A stretch of 64,000 nt of DNA from Brevibacterium sp. 'Marine' (GTDB taxonomy: Bacteria > Actinomycetota > Actinomycetes > Actinomycetales > Brevibacteriaceae), in contig NZ_CP051626.1 in the NCBI RefSeq assembly GCF_012844365.1, forward strand, positions 3,596,001 through 3,660,000. The letters are read 5' to 3'. The translations under genes were made by a program, and so were the position numbers. The notes below the pieces were generated by a model. The model was not told the DNA's origin and did not search any database. It worked only from the letters and a program-made list of their open reading frames with translations. Below are positions 36,216-44,644 of this stretch, one piece after another (positions within the stretch are counted from its first letter, which is position 1; each line of letters starts with the position of its first letter).

Positions 36216-36538
36216 TATTCCGTGACAGTTGGGAGGCCTGCACCCCTCACCTTTGGTGCCGACTGTCGCAGTTACTCCCAAGGCACGAACATAGGTACCT
36301 GTTCACCACGGGGCATCCCTCACCGCCGCTGTCGCTGAGCACCGGTGGAAGCAAAACGTCGTCGCAGCGTCACAGTGCACCGTTGCAGTTGTATGCGCTG
36401 CAGCTAAGGGTGAAGGATGGCGCGCCAAAGGGTGGACGTGACCCTACCGGTGAGTGATGGTCGTCCAAAGCGGCTGCCGACGGCAGGTGCTGCCGACGGC
36501 AGGCAGTGGCCGACGGCAGGCGATCGCCGCCCGAGTCG
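36216..36538. other. Intergenic region between pckG and the phosphate transport genes
   Basis: About 320 bases with no coding potential on either strand. It contains the triple GC repeat at 36474-36520 just past the small membrane protein gene. No other feature is evident. Confidence 0.4.
36474..36520. repeat. Three short copies of TGCCGACGGCAGG
   Basis: Copies at 36474-36487, 36490-36503 and 36507-36520 (the last with TGG for CTG). Each contains the palindrome CTGCCG-AC-GGCAG, so the array can form alternative hairpins. It lies immediately past the stop of the small membrane protein gene and may act as terminator. Confidence 0.7.
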
Positions 36539-36772
36539 TCAGGCGCCGTGGAGAGCCGGGACGATGAGGTAGACGCCGAGCAGCACGACTGCTCCGCAGA
36601 TTCCGAAGACCGTCCAGTAGGCGACCGGCAGCCCTGCGCTGCTGCGGCCCTCGTCGACCCGATCGAGATGTGTCGCGCGCATGCGCACGGCAACGGAGAA
36701 CAGCGTGATGACGATGATGGCCGAGACCCATGTCGCGGCCGCAACGATGGCGAAGGAACTCCACTCGATCAT
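36539..36772 (-). CDS. Small two-helix membrane protein coupled to the phosphate transporter
   Basis: A 77-residue protein with two membrane helices (FAIVAAATWVSAIIVITLFSV and VAYWTVFGICGAVVLLGVYL) joined by a charged loop. It overlaps the stop of the PiT gene by 4 bp (ATGA) and so is translated with it. It may be a small accessory subunit. I do not recognise a named family. Confidence 0.8.
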   Translation of the reverse strand: MIEWSSFAIVAAATWVSAIIVITLFSVAVRMRATHLDRVDEGRSSAGLPVAYWTVFGICGAVVLLGVYLIVPALHGA

Positions 36773-38196
36773 TTCGCGTCTCCCTGATCGCTCGCATCTG
36801 CCCGACTCGCATCGGCTCCGGTGTTCGAGGCACGCCCCGAATCGGCGCCGGACGCCGGTCCGGAGGTCGAGCCGGACGCCGAACCGGTCGACGATCCTGT
36901 CGTCGCCTCGGCGGGAACGGCCCCGTTCTTCTTGGCGTGACGATGAGCCCGGCGCTTCTCTTTGGCCGCCTGCTTCTCTGCCCAGGCCTCGTACCGGGCC
37001 TCCCGCTTCTCCTGAGCGCGTTTGCGGTTGCGGTCCTTGCGCAGCTTCCGCTTGCGGCCGCGGATGTTGACCGCCTCACCCACGGTGTCGAAGTTCGAGA
37101 TGTCCGTCTCCTCGACCTGACGGGAGCTGAGGTAGATCCAGAGCACTACGATAACGGCGATGACCGTGTCGATGACGACGCCGATCGTGCCCAGGTGAGC
37201 GATGCCGGCGGCCAGCCCGCCGACGATCGCGGCGGCCGGAATCGTCAGCAGCCAACCGGAGGCGATCCGTCCGGCCGTCGACCACTGGACATCGGCGCCC
37301 TTGCGGCCCAGTCCCGAACCGAGCACCGAGCCGGAGGCGACCTGCGTCGTCGACAGAGCGAAGCCGAGGTGCGAGGAGGCGAGGATGGCCGCGGCCGTCG
37401 ACGTCTCGGCCGACAGGCCCTGCGCGGCCTTGACCGTCGTCAGCTTCGTGCCGAGAGTGTCGATGATGCGCCAACCGCCGACGTATGTGCCCAACGCGAT
37501 CGCCAGAGCACACGCCGTGATCACCCAGATGTGCGGACCGGTGCCGTGCTCCTGCAGGTTCGCGGAGACGAGGACGAGGGTGATGACGCCCATCGTCTTC
37601 TGCGCGTCGTTCGTGCCGTGGGCGAGCGCCACCAGCGAGGACGAGAAGATCTGCCCGTACTTGAACGGTGCACGGCGAGCGGTCTTGCCTTCCTCGTTGC
37701 GGCGGGTGATCGCGTAGGCGATCTTCGTACACAGGTAGGCGCTGAAGCCGGCGATGAGCGGAGCCGCCAGAGCCGGGATGACGACCTTCGACAGGAACAC
37801 GCCGTAGTCGACGGAGTTGAGTCCGGCACCGACGATGGCCGCACCGATGAGGCCGCCGAAGAGTGCATGGGACGAGGAGGACGGAAGGCCGAAGCGCCAT
37901 GTCGCCATATTCCAGATGATGGCGCCGATGAGACCGGCGAGGATGAAATCAGGAGTGATCTGGACTCCCCCGCCGCCTTCTTTGATGATGCCGCCGGAGA
38001 TGGTCTTGGCCACCTCGGTGGAGAGGAAGGCGCCGACGAGGTTGAGGATCGCAGCGAGCGTGACCGCAGTCTTGGGTTTGATGGCCCCGGTCGCGATCGG
38101 GGTGGCCATGGCATTGGCCGTATCGTGAAAGCCATTGGTGAAGTCGAAGAACAGTGCCAGTGCGATGACGAGCACGACGACGAAGATGATTTCCAC
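36769..38196 (-). CDS. PiT family inorganic phosphate transporter
   Basis: A 475-residue transporter. The duplicated PiT signature is present as GFHDTANAMAT near the N-terminus and ALAHGTNDAQKTMG in the second half, with about ten membrane helices. It carries phosphate (as metal-phosphate) with protons. The GTG at 38196 has AAGG upstream and a TAGTGT -10 just before; the longer ATG frame is not supported. The last ~110 residues form a Lys/Arg-rich then Ser/Gly/Ala-rich cytoplasmic tail, unusual for PiT proteins. Confidence 0.9.
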   Translation of the reverse strand: MEIIFVVVLVIALALFFDFTNGFHDTANAMATPIATGAIKPKTAVTLAAILNLVGAFLSTEVAKTISGGIIKEGGGGVQITPDFILAGLIGAIIWNMATWRFGLPSSSSHALFGGLIGAAIVGAGLNSVDYGVFLSKVVIPALAAPLIAGFSAYLCTKIAYAITRRNEEGKTARRAPFKYGQIFSSSLVALAHGTNDAQKTMGVITLVLVSANLQEHGTGPHIWVITACALAIALGTYVGGWRIIDTLGTKLTTVKAAQGLSAETSTAAAILASSHLGFALSTTQVASGSVLGSGLGRKGADVQWSTAGRIASGWLLTIPAAAIVGGLAAGIAHLGTIGVVIDTVIAVIVVLWIYLSSRQVEETDISNFDTVGEAVNIRGRKRKLRKDRNRKRAQEKREARYEAWAEKQAAKEKRRAHRHAKKNGAVPAEATTGSSTGSASGSTSGPASGADSGRASNTGADASRADASDQGDAK

Positions 38197-38359
38197 TAAT
38201 CGACCTTGGGTGTAGACACTATTCGGACCGTGGATGATGCAGCTGACGGCCAGCAATCACTATCCCGCAGAAGTCTACCCACAGATTCAACTGCTCTTCA
38301 CCCGCAATTCGACCCTACTCCACCTCATTCACCTTTTGTTCACTTCTGACGTGCGCAAA

Positions 38360-38413
38360 CGGGCCCCGCCCGGAATGTGAGTGCAATAGCACTCACATTC
38401 CGAACGGGGCCCG
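38360..38413 (-). terminator. Terminator after the aminotransferase gene
   Basis: A 14-bp stem CGGAATGTGAGTGC with an AATA loop, extended by a second 8-bp G/C stem (CGGGCCCC/GGGGCCCG) across a small internal bulge. It lies 115 bp past the aminotransferase stop. Confidence 0.75.
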
Positions 38414-38527
38414 AACACCGCAATTCCCTCGCCGAGGCGGCTCCCCGCTTCCCGCTGTCATCCGCGGAAACCGTGGCCGACCCACCCGCGGAATCCGCGG
38501 CAGCACATCGCCGAGGCGACGCCTCGG

Positions 38528-39958
38528 TCACGCGTGACGAATCTGCTCCGTGACGTACCGATCCGCGACGTCGAGTGCCCGATCCAGGGCGGCGAGCCCG
38601 AACCTGACATCCTCATCCGGGGTGTTCAGCGGCGGCACGACATGGATTCGGTTGAAGTTCGCGAACGGCAGCACGCCTTCGGCCTTGAGAGCTGCGATGA
38701 CTTCGTTCATCTCCGGCGAGCTGCCGCCGTAGGCCGCCAGCGGCTCCTTCGTCGTCCGGTCCTTCACGAGCTCGATCGCCCAGAAGCAGCCCATCCCCCG
38801 CACATCCCCGACCGAGGGGTGACGCCCAGCGATCTCCCGCAGACCCGGGCCGATGATGTCCTCGCCGAGGCGGTCGGCGTTGGCGATCATTCCCTCGTCC
38901 TCCATCGCGGTGATCGTCGCGACCGCTGCCGCACAGGCGAGCGGATGTCCCGAATAGGTCAGTCCGCCCGGGTAGGCCCGGTCGCGAAAGGTCTCGAAGA
39001 TCGCGTCCGAGATGGCGACCCCGCCGAGCGGGACATATCCGGAGTTCACTCCTTTGGCGAAGGTGATGAGATCCGGGGTGACGCCCCAGCGGTCGAGGGC
39101 GAACCAGCGACCGGTGCGGCCGAAGCCGGCCATCACCTCGTCGGCGATGAAGACGATCCCGTACTTCGCCGTCAGCTCGCGCACGCCGGCGAGGTAACCG
39201 GCCGGTGGGGCGTAGATCCCTGCGGTGCCAGGCACGGTCTCGAGGATGAGTGCGGCGATGTTGCCGGGCCCCTCGAGGGTGATCATGTCTTCGAGGTGGG
39301 CCAGCGCCCGCTGCGTCTCCTCGGCCTCGGACGTCGAGTTGAAGTACGACCGATACGGGTAGGCGGGCATGAAGTGAACGATGCCCTCAGCGGAGTAGTC
39401 GTTGGCGAACCGGCGCGGGTCACCGGTGACGTTGACGGCCAGCTGCGTGCCGCCGTGGTAGCTGCGGTAGGCCGAAAGCACCTTCGACCGCCCCGTGTGC
39501 AGCCGGGCCATCCGGATCGCGTGCTCGTTGGCGTCGGCTCCCCCGTTGGTGAAGAACACGTGGTCGAGGTCGCCCGGGGTGCGTTCGGCGATGAGTCGGG
39601 CCGCCTCGGAGCGGGCGTCGTTGACGTGCTGCGGCGCGATCGTGCACAGCCGGCCCGCCTGCTCCTGGATAGCGGCGACGACGGCCGGGTGCTGGTGGCC
39701 GATATTGGTGTTGACCAGCTGCGATGACATGTCGAGCAGCTTCCGGCCCTCACCGTCCCAGACATAGGAGCCTGCAGCGTCGATGACCGTCATCGGGTCG
39801 AACGGTCCCTGTGCCTGCCAGGAGTGGAAGACGTGCGCCCGGTCGAGTTCGTGGGCACGTCGCCCGGCCTCGATACGGTCAGGGCCGATCCTGTCGGCGC
39901 CGGTGCGATCAGCGTCGAGGTGCGATTCGGTGAGCGGGGAATCCGCGGTGGTGGTCAT
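38528..39958 (-). CDS. Class III aspartate aminotransferase-family enzyme (omega-amino acid transaminase)
   Basis: A 476-residue PLP enzyme of fold type I. The PLP lysine is Lys302 in TFAKGVNSGYVPLGG, Asp273 in FIADEVMAGFGRTGRW holds the pyridine nitrogen, and FFTNGGADANEHAIRMAR marks the phosphate-binding turn. Class III members use beta-alanine, GABA or putrescine-type amines. The neighbour upstream is a (methyl)malonate-semialdehyde dehydrogenase gene, so beta-alanine or 3-aminoisobutyrate is the best substrate guess: transamination gives the semialdehyde that the dehydrogenase consumes. Confidence 0.88.
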   Translation of the reverse strand: MTTTADSPLTESHLDADRTGADRIGPDRIEAGRRAHELDRAHVFHSWQAQGPFDPMTVIDAAGSYVWDGEGRKLLDMSSQLVNTNIGHQHPAVVAAIQEQAGRLCTIAPQHVNDARSEAARLIAERTPGDLDHVFFTNGGADANEHAIRMARLHTGRSKVLSAYRSYHGGTQLAVNVTGDPRRFANDYSAEGIVHFMPAYPYRSYFNSTSEAEETQRALAHLEDMITLEGPGNIAALILETVPGTAGIYAPPAGYLAGVRELTAKYGIVFIADEVMAGFGRTGRWFALDRWGVTPDLITFAKGVNSGYVPLGGVAISDAIFETFRDRAYPGGLTYSGHPLACAAAVATITAMEDEGMIANADRLGEDIIGPGLREIAGRHPSVGDVRGMGCFWAIELVKDRTTKEPLAAYGGSSPEMNEVIAALKAEGVLPFANFNRIHVVPPLNTPDEDVRFGLAALDRALDVADRYVTEQIRHA

Positions 39959-39995
39959 GGCTGCTCCTTCGCCGAGGTGGTTCGTCGTTGCGTGA

Positions 39996-40023
39996 ACGTC
40001 CGCCCCGTGATCGGGGCGGACGT
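39996..40023 (-). terminator. Hairpin between mmsA and the aminotransferase gene
   Basis: Perfect 12-bp G/C stem (ACGTCCGCCCCG and its complement) with a 4-base loop, 14 bp past the mmsA stop. It could limit read-through into the aminotransferase gene. Confidence 0.7.
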
Positions 40024-40037
40024 CCGTGGTGGTCTGT

Positions 40038-41522
40038 TCAGTCGTTGGTCGGGAACCCGAGGTTGAGTCCGCCGTGGCTGGGGTCGAGCCAGCGGGAGGT
40101 CACGACTTTTCCGCGGGTGAAGAAGTGGACGCCTTCGTCGCCGTAGGCGTGGGTGTCGCCGAACAGCGAGTTCTTCCACCCGCCGAAGGAGTAGTAGCCC
40201 ACGGGCACGGGGATCGGCACATTGATGCCGACCATGCCGACCTCGACTTCGTTCTCGTAGCGGCGGGCCGCTCCCCCGTCGTTGGTGAAGATCGCGGTGC
40301 CGTTGCCGTACGGGTTGGCGTTGATGAGGTCGAGGCCCTCGTCGTAGCCGGGGACGCGAACGACGCAGAGTACGGGGCCGAAGATCTCATCGCGATAGAT
40401 CGACATGTCCGGGGTGACGTCGTCGAACAGAGTCGGGTTGAGGAAGAACCCCTCGGCCGGGACGTTCTCCCGACCGTCGAGGACGACCGTTGCTCCCGCC
40501 TCGGCGCCGGCATCGATGTAGCCGGCGACCTTATCGCGGTGGGCCGCGGTGACGAGCGGTCCCATGTCCGGCTCGGTCGCCCCGTCGCCCACGCGCAGGG
40601 TCGTGGTGCGCTCGGCGATCTTCGCCACGAGCTCATCGGCGATGGAGTCGACGGCGACGACCACGGAGATCGCCATGCAGCGCTCACCGGCTGCCCCGTA
40701 GCCGGCGTTGACGGCGGCGTCGGCGGTGAGGTCGAGGTCCGCATCGGGCAGGACGAGCATGTGGTTCTTCGCTCCGCCGAGCGCCTGGACGCGTTTGCCG
40801 GCGGCCGTGCCGTTCTCGTAGACGTATTGTGCGATCGGGGTCGATCCGACGAAGGACACCGAGGCGACGTCGGGGCTCTCAAGGATCGTGTCGACGGCTT
40901 CCTTGTCGCCGTGGACGACGTTGAACACGCCGTCGGGCAGGCCCGCTTCCTTCCACAGCTCGGCGAGCCAGTTCGCGGCCGTCGGGTCCTTCTCGGAGGG
41001 CTTGAGCACGACGGTGTTGCCGGTCGCGATGGCGACGGGGAAGAACCACATCGGGACCATGGCCGGGAAGTTGAAGGGCGAGATGATCGCGGAGACGCCG
41101 ATCGGCTGGCGCAGGGAGTGGACGTCGATGTTCGTCGAGGCGTTCTCCGTGTGACCGCCGCGCAGGTGGCCGGCGATGCCGCAGGCGTATTCGACGACCT
41201 CCTGACCGCGGGCGACCTCGCCGAGGGCGTCGGAGACGACCTTGCCGTGTTCGGCGGTGATGATCTCGGCCAGCTCCTGCTTGCGCGCATTGAGCAGCTC
41301 GCGGAAGTTGAAGAGGACAGCGGTCCGCTTGGCCAGGGATGTGTCGCGCCAGGCGGGGAAGGCGGCCGAGGCCGCGGCGATCGCCGATTCCACGGTCGCC
41401 TTCGAGCCCAGTGCCACCTGGCCGCTGACGACTCCGGTGGCGGGGTTCGTGATGTCGCCGAGGCGGGTGTCGGTGTCCGCGGTGACGGTCTGTCCGTTGA
41501 TCCAATGGGTCAGCGTTGCCAT
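40038..41522 (-). CDS. mmsA: CoA-acylating methylmalonate-semialdehyde dehydrogenase
   Basis: A 494-residue aldehyde dehydrogenase. The catalytic Cys282 is in GYGAAGERCMAIS. The position of the usual general-base Glu reads QALGGAKNHMLVLPDAD with Asn, as in CoA-dependent MMSDH enzymes. It converts malonate semialdehyde or methylmalonate semialdehyde with CoA and NAD to acetyl-CoA or propionyl-CoA. AAGGACACC precedes the ATG at 41522. It is divergent from a PucR regulator. The same reaction (IolA) is the last step of inositol breakdown, for which no gene lies in the iol operon. Confidence 0.93.
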   Translation of the reverse strand: MATLTHWINGQTVTADTDTRLGDITNPATGVVSGQVALGSKATVESAIAAASAAFPAWRDTSLAKRTAVLFNFRELLNARKQELAEIITAEHGKVVSDALGEVARGQEVVEYACGIAGHLRGGHTENASTNIDVHSLRQPIGVSAIISPFNFPAMVPMWFFPVAIATGNTVVLKPSEKDPTAANWLAELWKEAGLPDGVFNVVHGDKEAVDTILESPDVASVSFVGSTPIAQYVYENGTAAGKRVQALGGAKNHMLVLPDADLDLTADAAVNAGYGAAGERCMAISVVVAVDSIADELVAKIAERTTTLRVGDGATEPDMGPLVTAAHRDKVAGYIDAGAEAGATVVLDGRENVPAEGFFLNPTLFDDVTPDMSIYRDEIFGPVLCVVRVPGYDEGLDLINANPYGNGTAIFTNDGGAARRYENEVEVGMVGINVPIPVPVGYYSFGGWKNSLFGDTHAYGDEGVHFFTRGKVVTSRWLDPSHGGLNLGFPTND

Positions 41523-41588
41523 GTGGTGTCCTTCTGCGTCGTCGGTGCGTCGGTTGAGTCCATCTTCGGTCGGCACCGCCGATCCCAA

Positions 41589-41635
41589 CAGTGTCACAGT
41601 GTCAGACCTTTTCGCTCAGGCTTTACACTGTGTCA
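41589..41635. promoter_or_regulatory. Three copies of C(A/T)GTGTCA in the mmsA-pucR divergent promoter
   Basis: CAGTGTCA occurs at 41589-41596 and again head-to-tail at 41597-41604, and CTGTGTCA at 41628-41635 directly before the pucR ATG. TACACT at 41624-41629 may be the -10 of a leaderless pucR transcript. Repeats in a divergent promoter suit binding by the PucR-type regulator. Confidence 0.5.
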
Positions 41636-43393
41636 ATGGATACTGCAATGGATTCGGGTGGGCTGTCTCTGAGCATCGCCGGTCTGCTCGAGTTCGAGGA
41701 GATCAGCGTCGCCGGCCCGCAGGTGATCGCCGGCGACGCACGTCTCGATCGGGCGATCCGCTGGGTCCACATCGCCGATTCCGAACACGTCGAGCGGTTC
41801 CTCGAAGGTGGGGAGCTCGTGCTCACCACGGCAATGGCCTTTCGCCACCGCCCCGAGGCGATGTCCGAGTTCCTCGACCAGCTCGAGCGGGCGGCAGCGG
41901 CGGGCACGATCATCGAACTCGTCGACGAGGACTCGGCCTTCGACGAGGCGGCGGGCGCGATCGTGCGGGAGGCCGCCTCGGCGAGAGAGCTGCCCGTCGT
42001 GGTGCTCCCGCACCGGGTCAAGTTCGTGAAGATCACGGAGTTCGCCCATCGACGTCTCCTCGCGCAGCAGATCTCCCAGCTCGAACATGCCCGGGAGATC
42101 CACGAGACGTACACGCAGCTGAGTCTGTATCGGGCCGGGGCGCAGACGATCGTCGACCGCACGGCCGAGCTGCTGGGGACTCCGGTGATCCTCGAGGACG
42201 TCGTCCACCGGGTGCTCGCTCATGCGGGGCGAGGGTCGGCGACGCTGGCGCAGAAGTGGGCGGGCCTCGTCACCGGGACGAGCACCGAGCCCGGGGTGGC
42301 GGCCGCGGCGGATTGGCGGCAGACGCCGGTCGGGATGCGGGCACGCCGGTGGGGACGGCTCGTCGTGCCCCGCCCGGCCGAGTCGACGGCGGCCCTCGAC
42401 CAGATCGTCGAACGGGCCGGAGAGGCACTGACGCTGACCCGCATGGCCGATCGGGACGAACAGGATCTGCTGCTGCAGGCGCAGAGCGGTCTGATCAGGG
42501 AGATCTCGGATTCCGACGGTCTCGACGACCGTGCGGCCCTCGAGCGCGCTCGGTCGCTGGGATTCTCTCCGGCACCCGGTGCGGAGTTCCTTCCCGTCGT
42601 CGTCCGCCTCGACCGGGATTCCGACACCGATCCGACGCGCGTTCAGCTGCAGGAGCGTGGGCTGACCCAGGAGGTCGTCGCCGCCGCGGCCCGTGTGGGC
42701 TCGGCCTGCCTGGTGACGAGCCTGCAGTCGGGAGTCTTCGGGTTCGTCCTCGCTGCGGCCAGCACCAGTGCCGGATCGGGCGGACGCCGTTCGCGCCGAC
42801 CGGGCGGAACAGAGACGTCGGGCCGATCAGAGACGTCTGGCAGCCCGGAAGCCGAGCAGCTCCTCGCCGGCCTTCTGCATGAGGTCGAGGAGTATGCGGC
42901 CAGCTGGGTGGTCGGCGTCGGGCGCGGCAGCGCATCACTGTGCGGTGCGGTCGCCGGGCTCGACTCCGCATCGCAGGTCGCCGAGGTGGCAGCGACGCTC
43001 GATGTGCGCGAGCGCTCGTTCTACCGCTCCTCCGACGTCCGGCTCCGGGGCCTGCTCTCCCTCTTCGCCGATGACTCTCGAATGCGGGCCTTCGCCGAGG
43101 GCGAGCTCGGCCCCCTGCTCGGCGATGCCCCCGGCCGCTCCACGAGCGCGGCAGAAAACAGCGGTGATGTGACCCGTCGTTCCCCTGCCGATGAGGGTCT
43201 GCTCGACTTCCTCGAGCTCCACCTCGCGCACGGCGGGAACATCTCGGCGATGGCGCGGGCCGAGTATCTGTCCCGACCCGCGCTCTACGCACGGATGACG
43301 AAGCTGCAGAACCGCCTCGGCGTCTCACTCGATGATGCGGAGTCGCGCACGGCGCTGCATGTGGCGCTGCTGTGGTGGCGGATGCACGGCTGA
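41636..43393 (+). CDS. PucR family transcriptional regulator
   Basis: A 585-residue activator. The N-terminal PucR domain covers about residues 12-130 (SIAGLLEFEEISVAG, then VHIADSEHVERFLEGGELVLTTAMA). A GGDEF-like middle follows, and the C-terminal PucR HTH is within about residues 525-585 (LLDFLELHLAHGGNISAMAR, then SRPALYARMTKLQNRLG). Such proteins control purine, GABA or amino-acid breakdown. The low-complexity Gly/Ser/Arg segment near residues 380-405 is a linker. Being divergent from mmsA, it very probably controls mmsA and the aminotransferase gene. Confidence 0.9.
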   Translation: MDTAMDSGGLSLSIAGLLEFEEISVAGPQVIAGDARLDRAIRWVHIADSEHVERFLEGGELVLTTAMAFRHRPEAMSEFLDQLERAAAAGTIIELVDEDSAFDEAAGAIVREAASARELPVVVLPHRVKFVKITEFAHRRLLAQQISQLEHAREIHETYTQLSLYRAGAQTIVDRTAELLGTPVILEDVVHRVLAHAGRGSATLAQKWAGLVTGTSTEPGVAAAADWRQTPVGMRARRWGRLVVPRPAESTAALDQIVERAGEALTLTRMADRDEQDLLLQAQSGLIREISDSDGLDDRAALERARSLGFSPAPGAEFLPVVVRLDRDSDTDPTRVQLQERGLTQEVVAAAARVGSACLVTSLQSGVFGFVLAAASTSAGSGGRRSRRPGGTETSGRSETSGSPEAEQLLAGLLHEVEEYAASWVVGVGRGSASLCGAVAGLDSASQVAEVAATLDVRERSFYRSSDVRLRGLLSLFADDSRMRAFAEGELGPLLGDAPGRSTSAAENSGDVTRRSPADEGLLDFLELHLAHGGNISAMARAEYLSRPALYARMTKLQNRLGVSLDDAESRTALHVALLWWRMHG

Positions 43394-43405
43394 AGGGCGG
43401 TGCCG

Positions 43406-43509
43406 GTGAGCCCGCGATGGCTCCGGCGGCCGGGTCAGTGAGCCCGCTGTGGCTCCGGTGGCCCGGTCAGTGAGCCCGCGATGGCTCCGGTGGCCGGGTC
43501 AGTGAGTCA
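43406..43509. repeat. Tandem 32-bp repeat, 3.25 copies, between convergent genes
   Basis: Units at 43406-43437, 43438-43469 and 43470-43501 each begin GTGAGCCCGC and end CCGGTCA or CGGGTCA, with only three or four differences. A partial fourth unit runs into the stop codon of the reductase gene. The array fills almost the whole gap after pucR. Confidence 0.95.
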
Positions 43510-44511
43510 TTCGAAGAGGGAGCGGATCAAATCCGTGACGGGGATACCTCGGTCGGCCGCCTCGGCGCGATTGACGTAGCGACGATCGCCGGGCTGACGG
43601 TCCATGCCCGCGTCGCGGAGCATATCGACGAATTCGCGGACTCGGCCCAGGTAGGCGTCGTTGCCGCCGCGCTCGGGGTCGATGACGATGAAGAGCTGAC
43701 CGGTGCGGAAGGTGTGGGCACCGTCGGGGGCCTCCGCGTCGATCTCGTAGGTGAAGGCACCGCCGGTCAGCCCGGCCGCCAGCGTTTCGATCATGAACGA
43801 CAGCAGTGCACCCTTATGCCCGCCGATGGGCCGGATTCCGCCGCCGTCGAGGATGGCGCTGGGATCCGTGGTGTCCGCACCGGTCGAGTCGACCCCGGTC
43901 CCGACCGGAACGTCCCGGCCCTCGGCCCGCAGCAGCTGCAGGTCCCCGTGGGACATCGACGACGTGGAGAAGTCGAAGACGATCGGGGCCGCACCAGCCA
44001 CGGGAGTGGCGAAGCCGAACGGGTTGGTGCTGAAGACCGGGCGCGTGGCCCCTTCGGGAACCACGGCGAGCTTGCCGCTGGCGATCATGCCCATCGCCAC
44101 CCGCCCCTCGCGGGCAAAGGCTTCGAGGTCGGGCCACAGAGCACTGAAGTGATGGGTGCTGCGCAGGGCGATGACAGCGACGCCGGACTCGGCAAGCACC
44201 TCGTCGATCGTCGGGCGCGCCTCGGCGAGTGCGGGTTGGGCGAAGCCGTTGCGTCCGTCGATGCGGATATAGGAGGGGCCGACAACGTCGATGTTCGGCT
44301 CCGCAGCCCCGTCCGCCCAGCCGCGGGTCAGCGAATCGAGGTAGCCGGCAACCCGGAAGACTCCGTGGCTGAGGGTGCCGTCGCGTTCACAGGTGGCGCA
44401 GTTGGTCGCCAGCACTTCGGCGACCGAAGGCGAAGCGCCGGCGGCCACGAGCTTCGCTTCGATGGCCGAGACAAGGTCGTCGAAAGAGATTCGGTCGGGT
44501 TCATTCGTCAT
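43507..44511 (-). CDS. Ldh/malate dehydrogenase-family reductase (probable pyrroline-2-carboxylate type)
   Basis: A 334-residue NAD(P)H-dependent enzyme of the YlbC/DpkA fold. Family features are THHFSALWPDLEAFA, with the catalytic His, then STNPFGFATPV, FDFSTSSMSHGDL and GGHKGALLSFMIE. Together with a proline racemase superfamily gene and an amino-acid oxidase gene, the likely role is reduction of delta1-pyrroline-2-carboxylate to L-proline. It lies 133 bp after the racemase-family gene on the same strand. A malate or lactate substrate cannot be excluded by sequence. Confidence 0.85.
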   Translation of the reverse strand: MTNEPDRISFDDLVSAIEAKLVAAGASPSVAEVLATNCATCERDGTLSHGVFRVAGYLDSLTRGWADGAAEPNIDVVGPSYIRIDGRNGFAQPALAEARPTIDEVLAESGVAVIALRSTHHFSALWPDLEAFAREGRVAMGMIASGKLAVVPEGATRPVFSTNPFGFATPVAGAAPIVFDFSTSSMSHGDLQLLRAEGRDVPVGTGVDSTGADTTDPSAILDGGGIRPIGGHKGALLSFMIETLAAGLTGGAFTYEIDAEAPDGAHTFRTGQLFIVIDPERGGNDAYLGRVREFVDMLRDAGMDRQPGDRRYVNRAEAADRGIPVTDLIRSLFE

Positions 44512-44644
44512 TGTGTGCTCCTCATGTGCGACTGATCGTGTCGGCGTCGACCACGGCCCTTACTCAGCAGACTATCGTTCGATCGGTCATCGGCCCTGCG
44601 GATCCTTGTCCGTTCCTCGGTTCTCGTCTGCCGGTTCTCAGTTC

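Noticed and set aside
34097..36250. 717-codon open frame antisense to pckG
   Set aside because: It is a G/C-driven shadow of pckG; its translation shows no family and is rich in Arg, Gly and Val from mirrored codons.
43406..43509. Tandem array considered as a CRISPR
   Set aside because: Units are directly adjacent without spacers and no cas genes are nearby.
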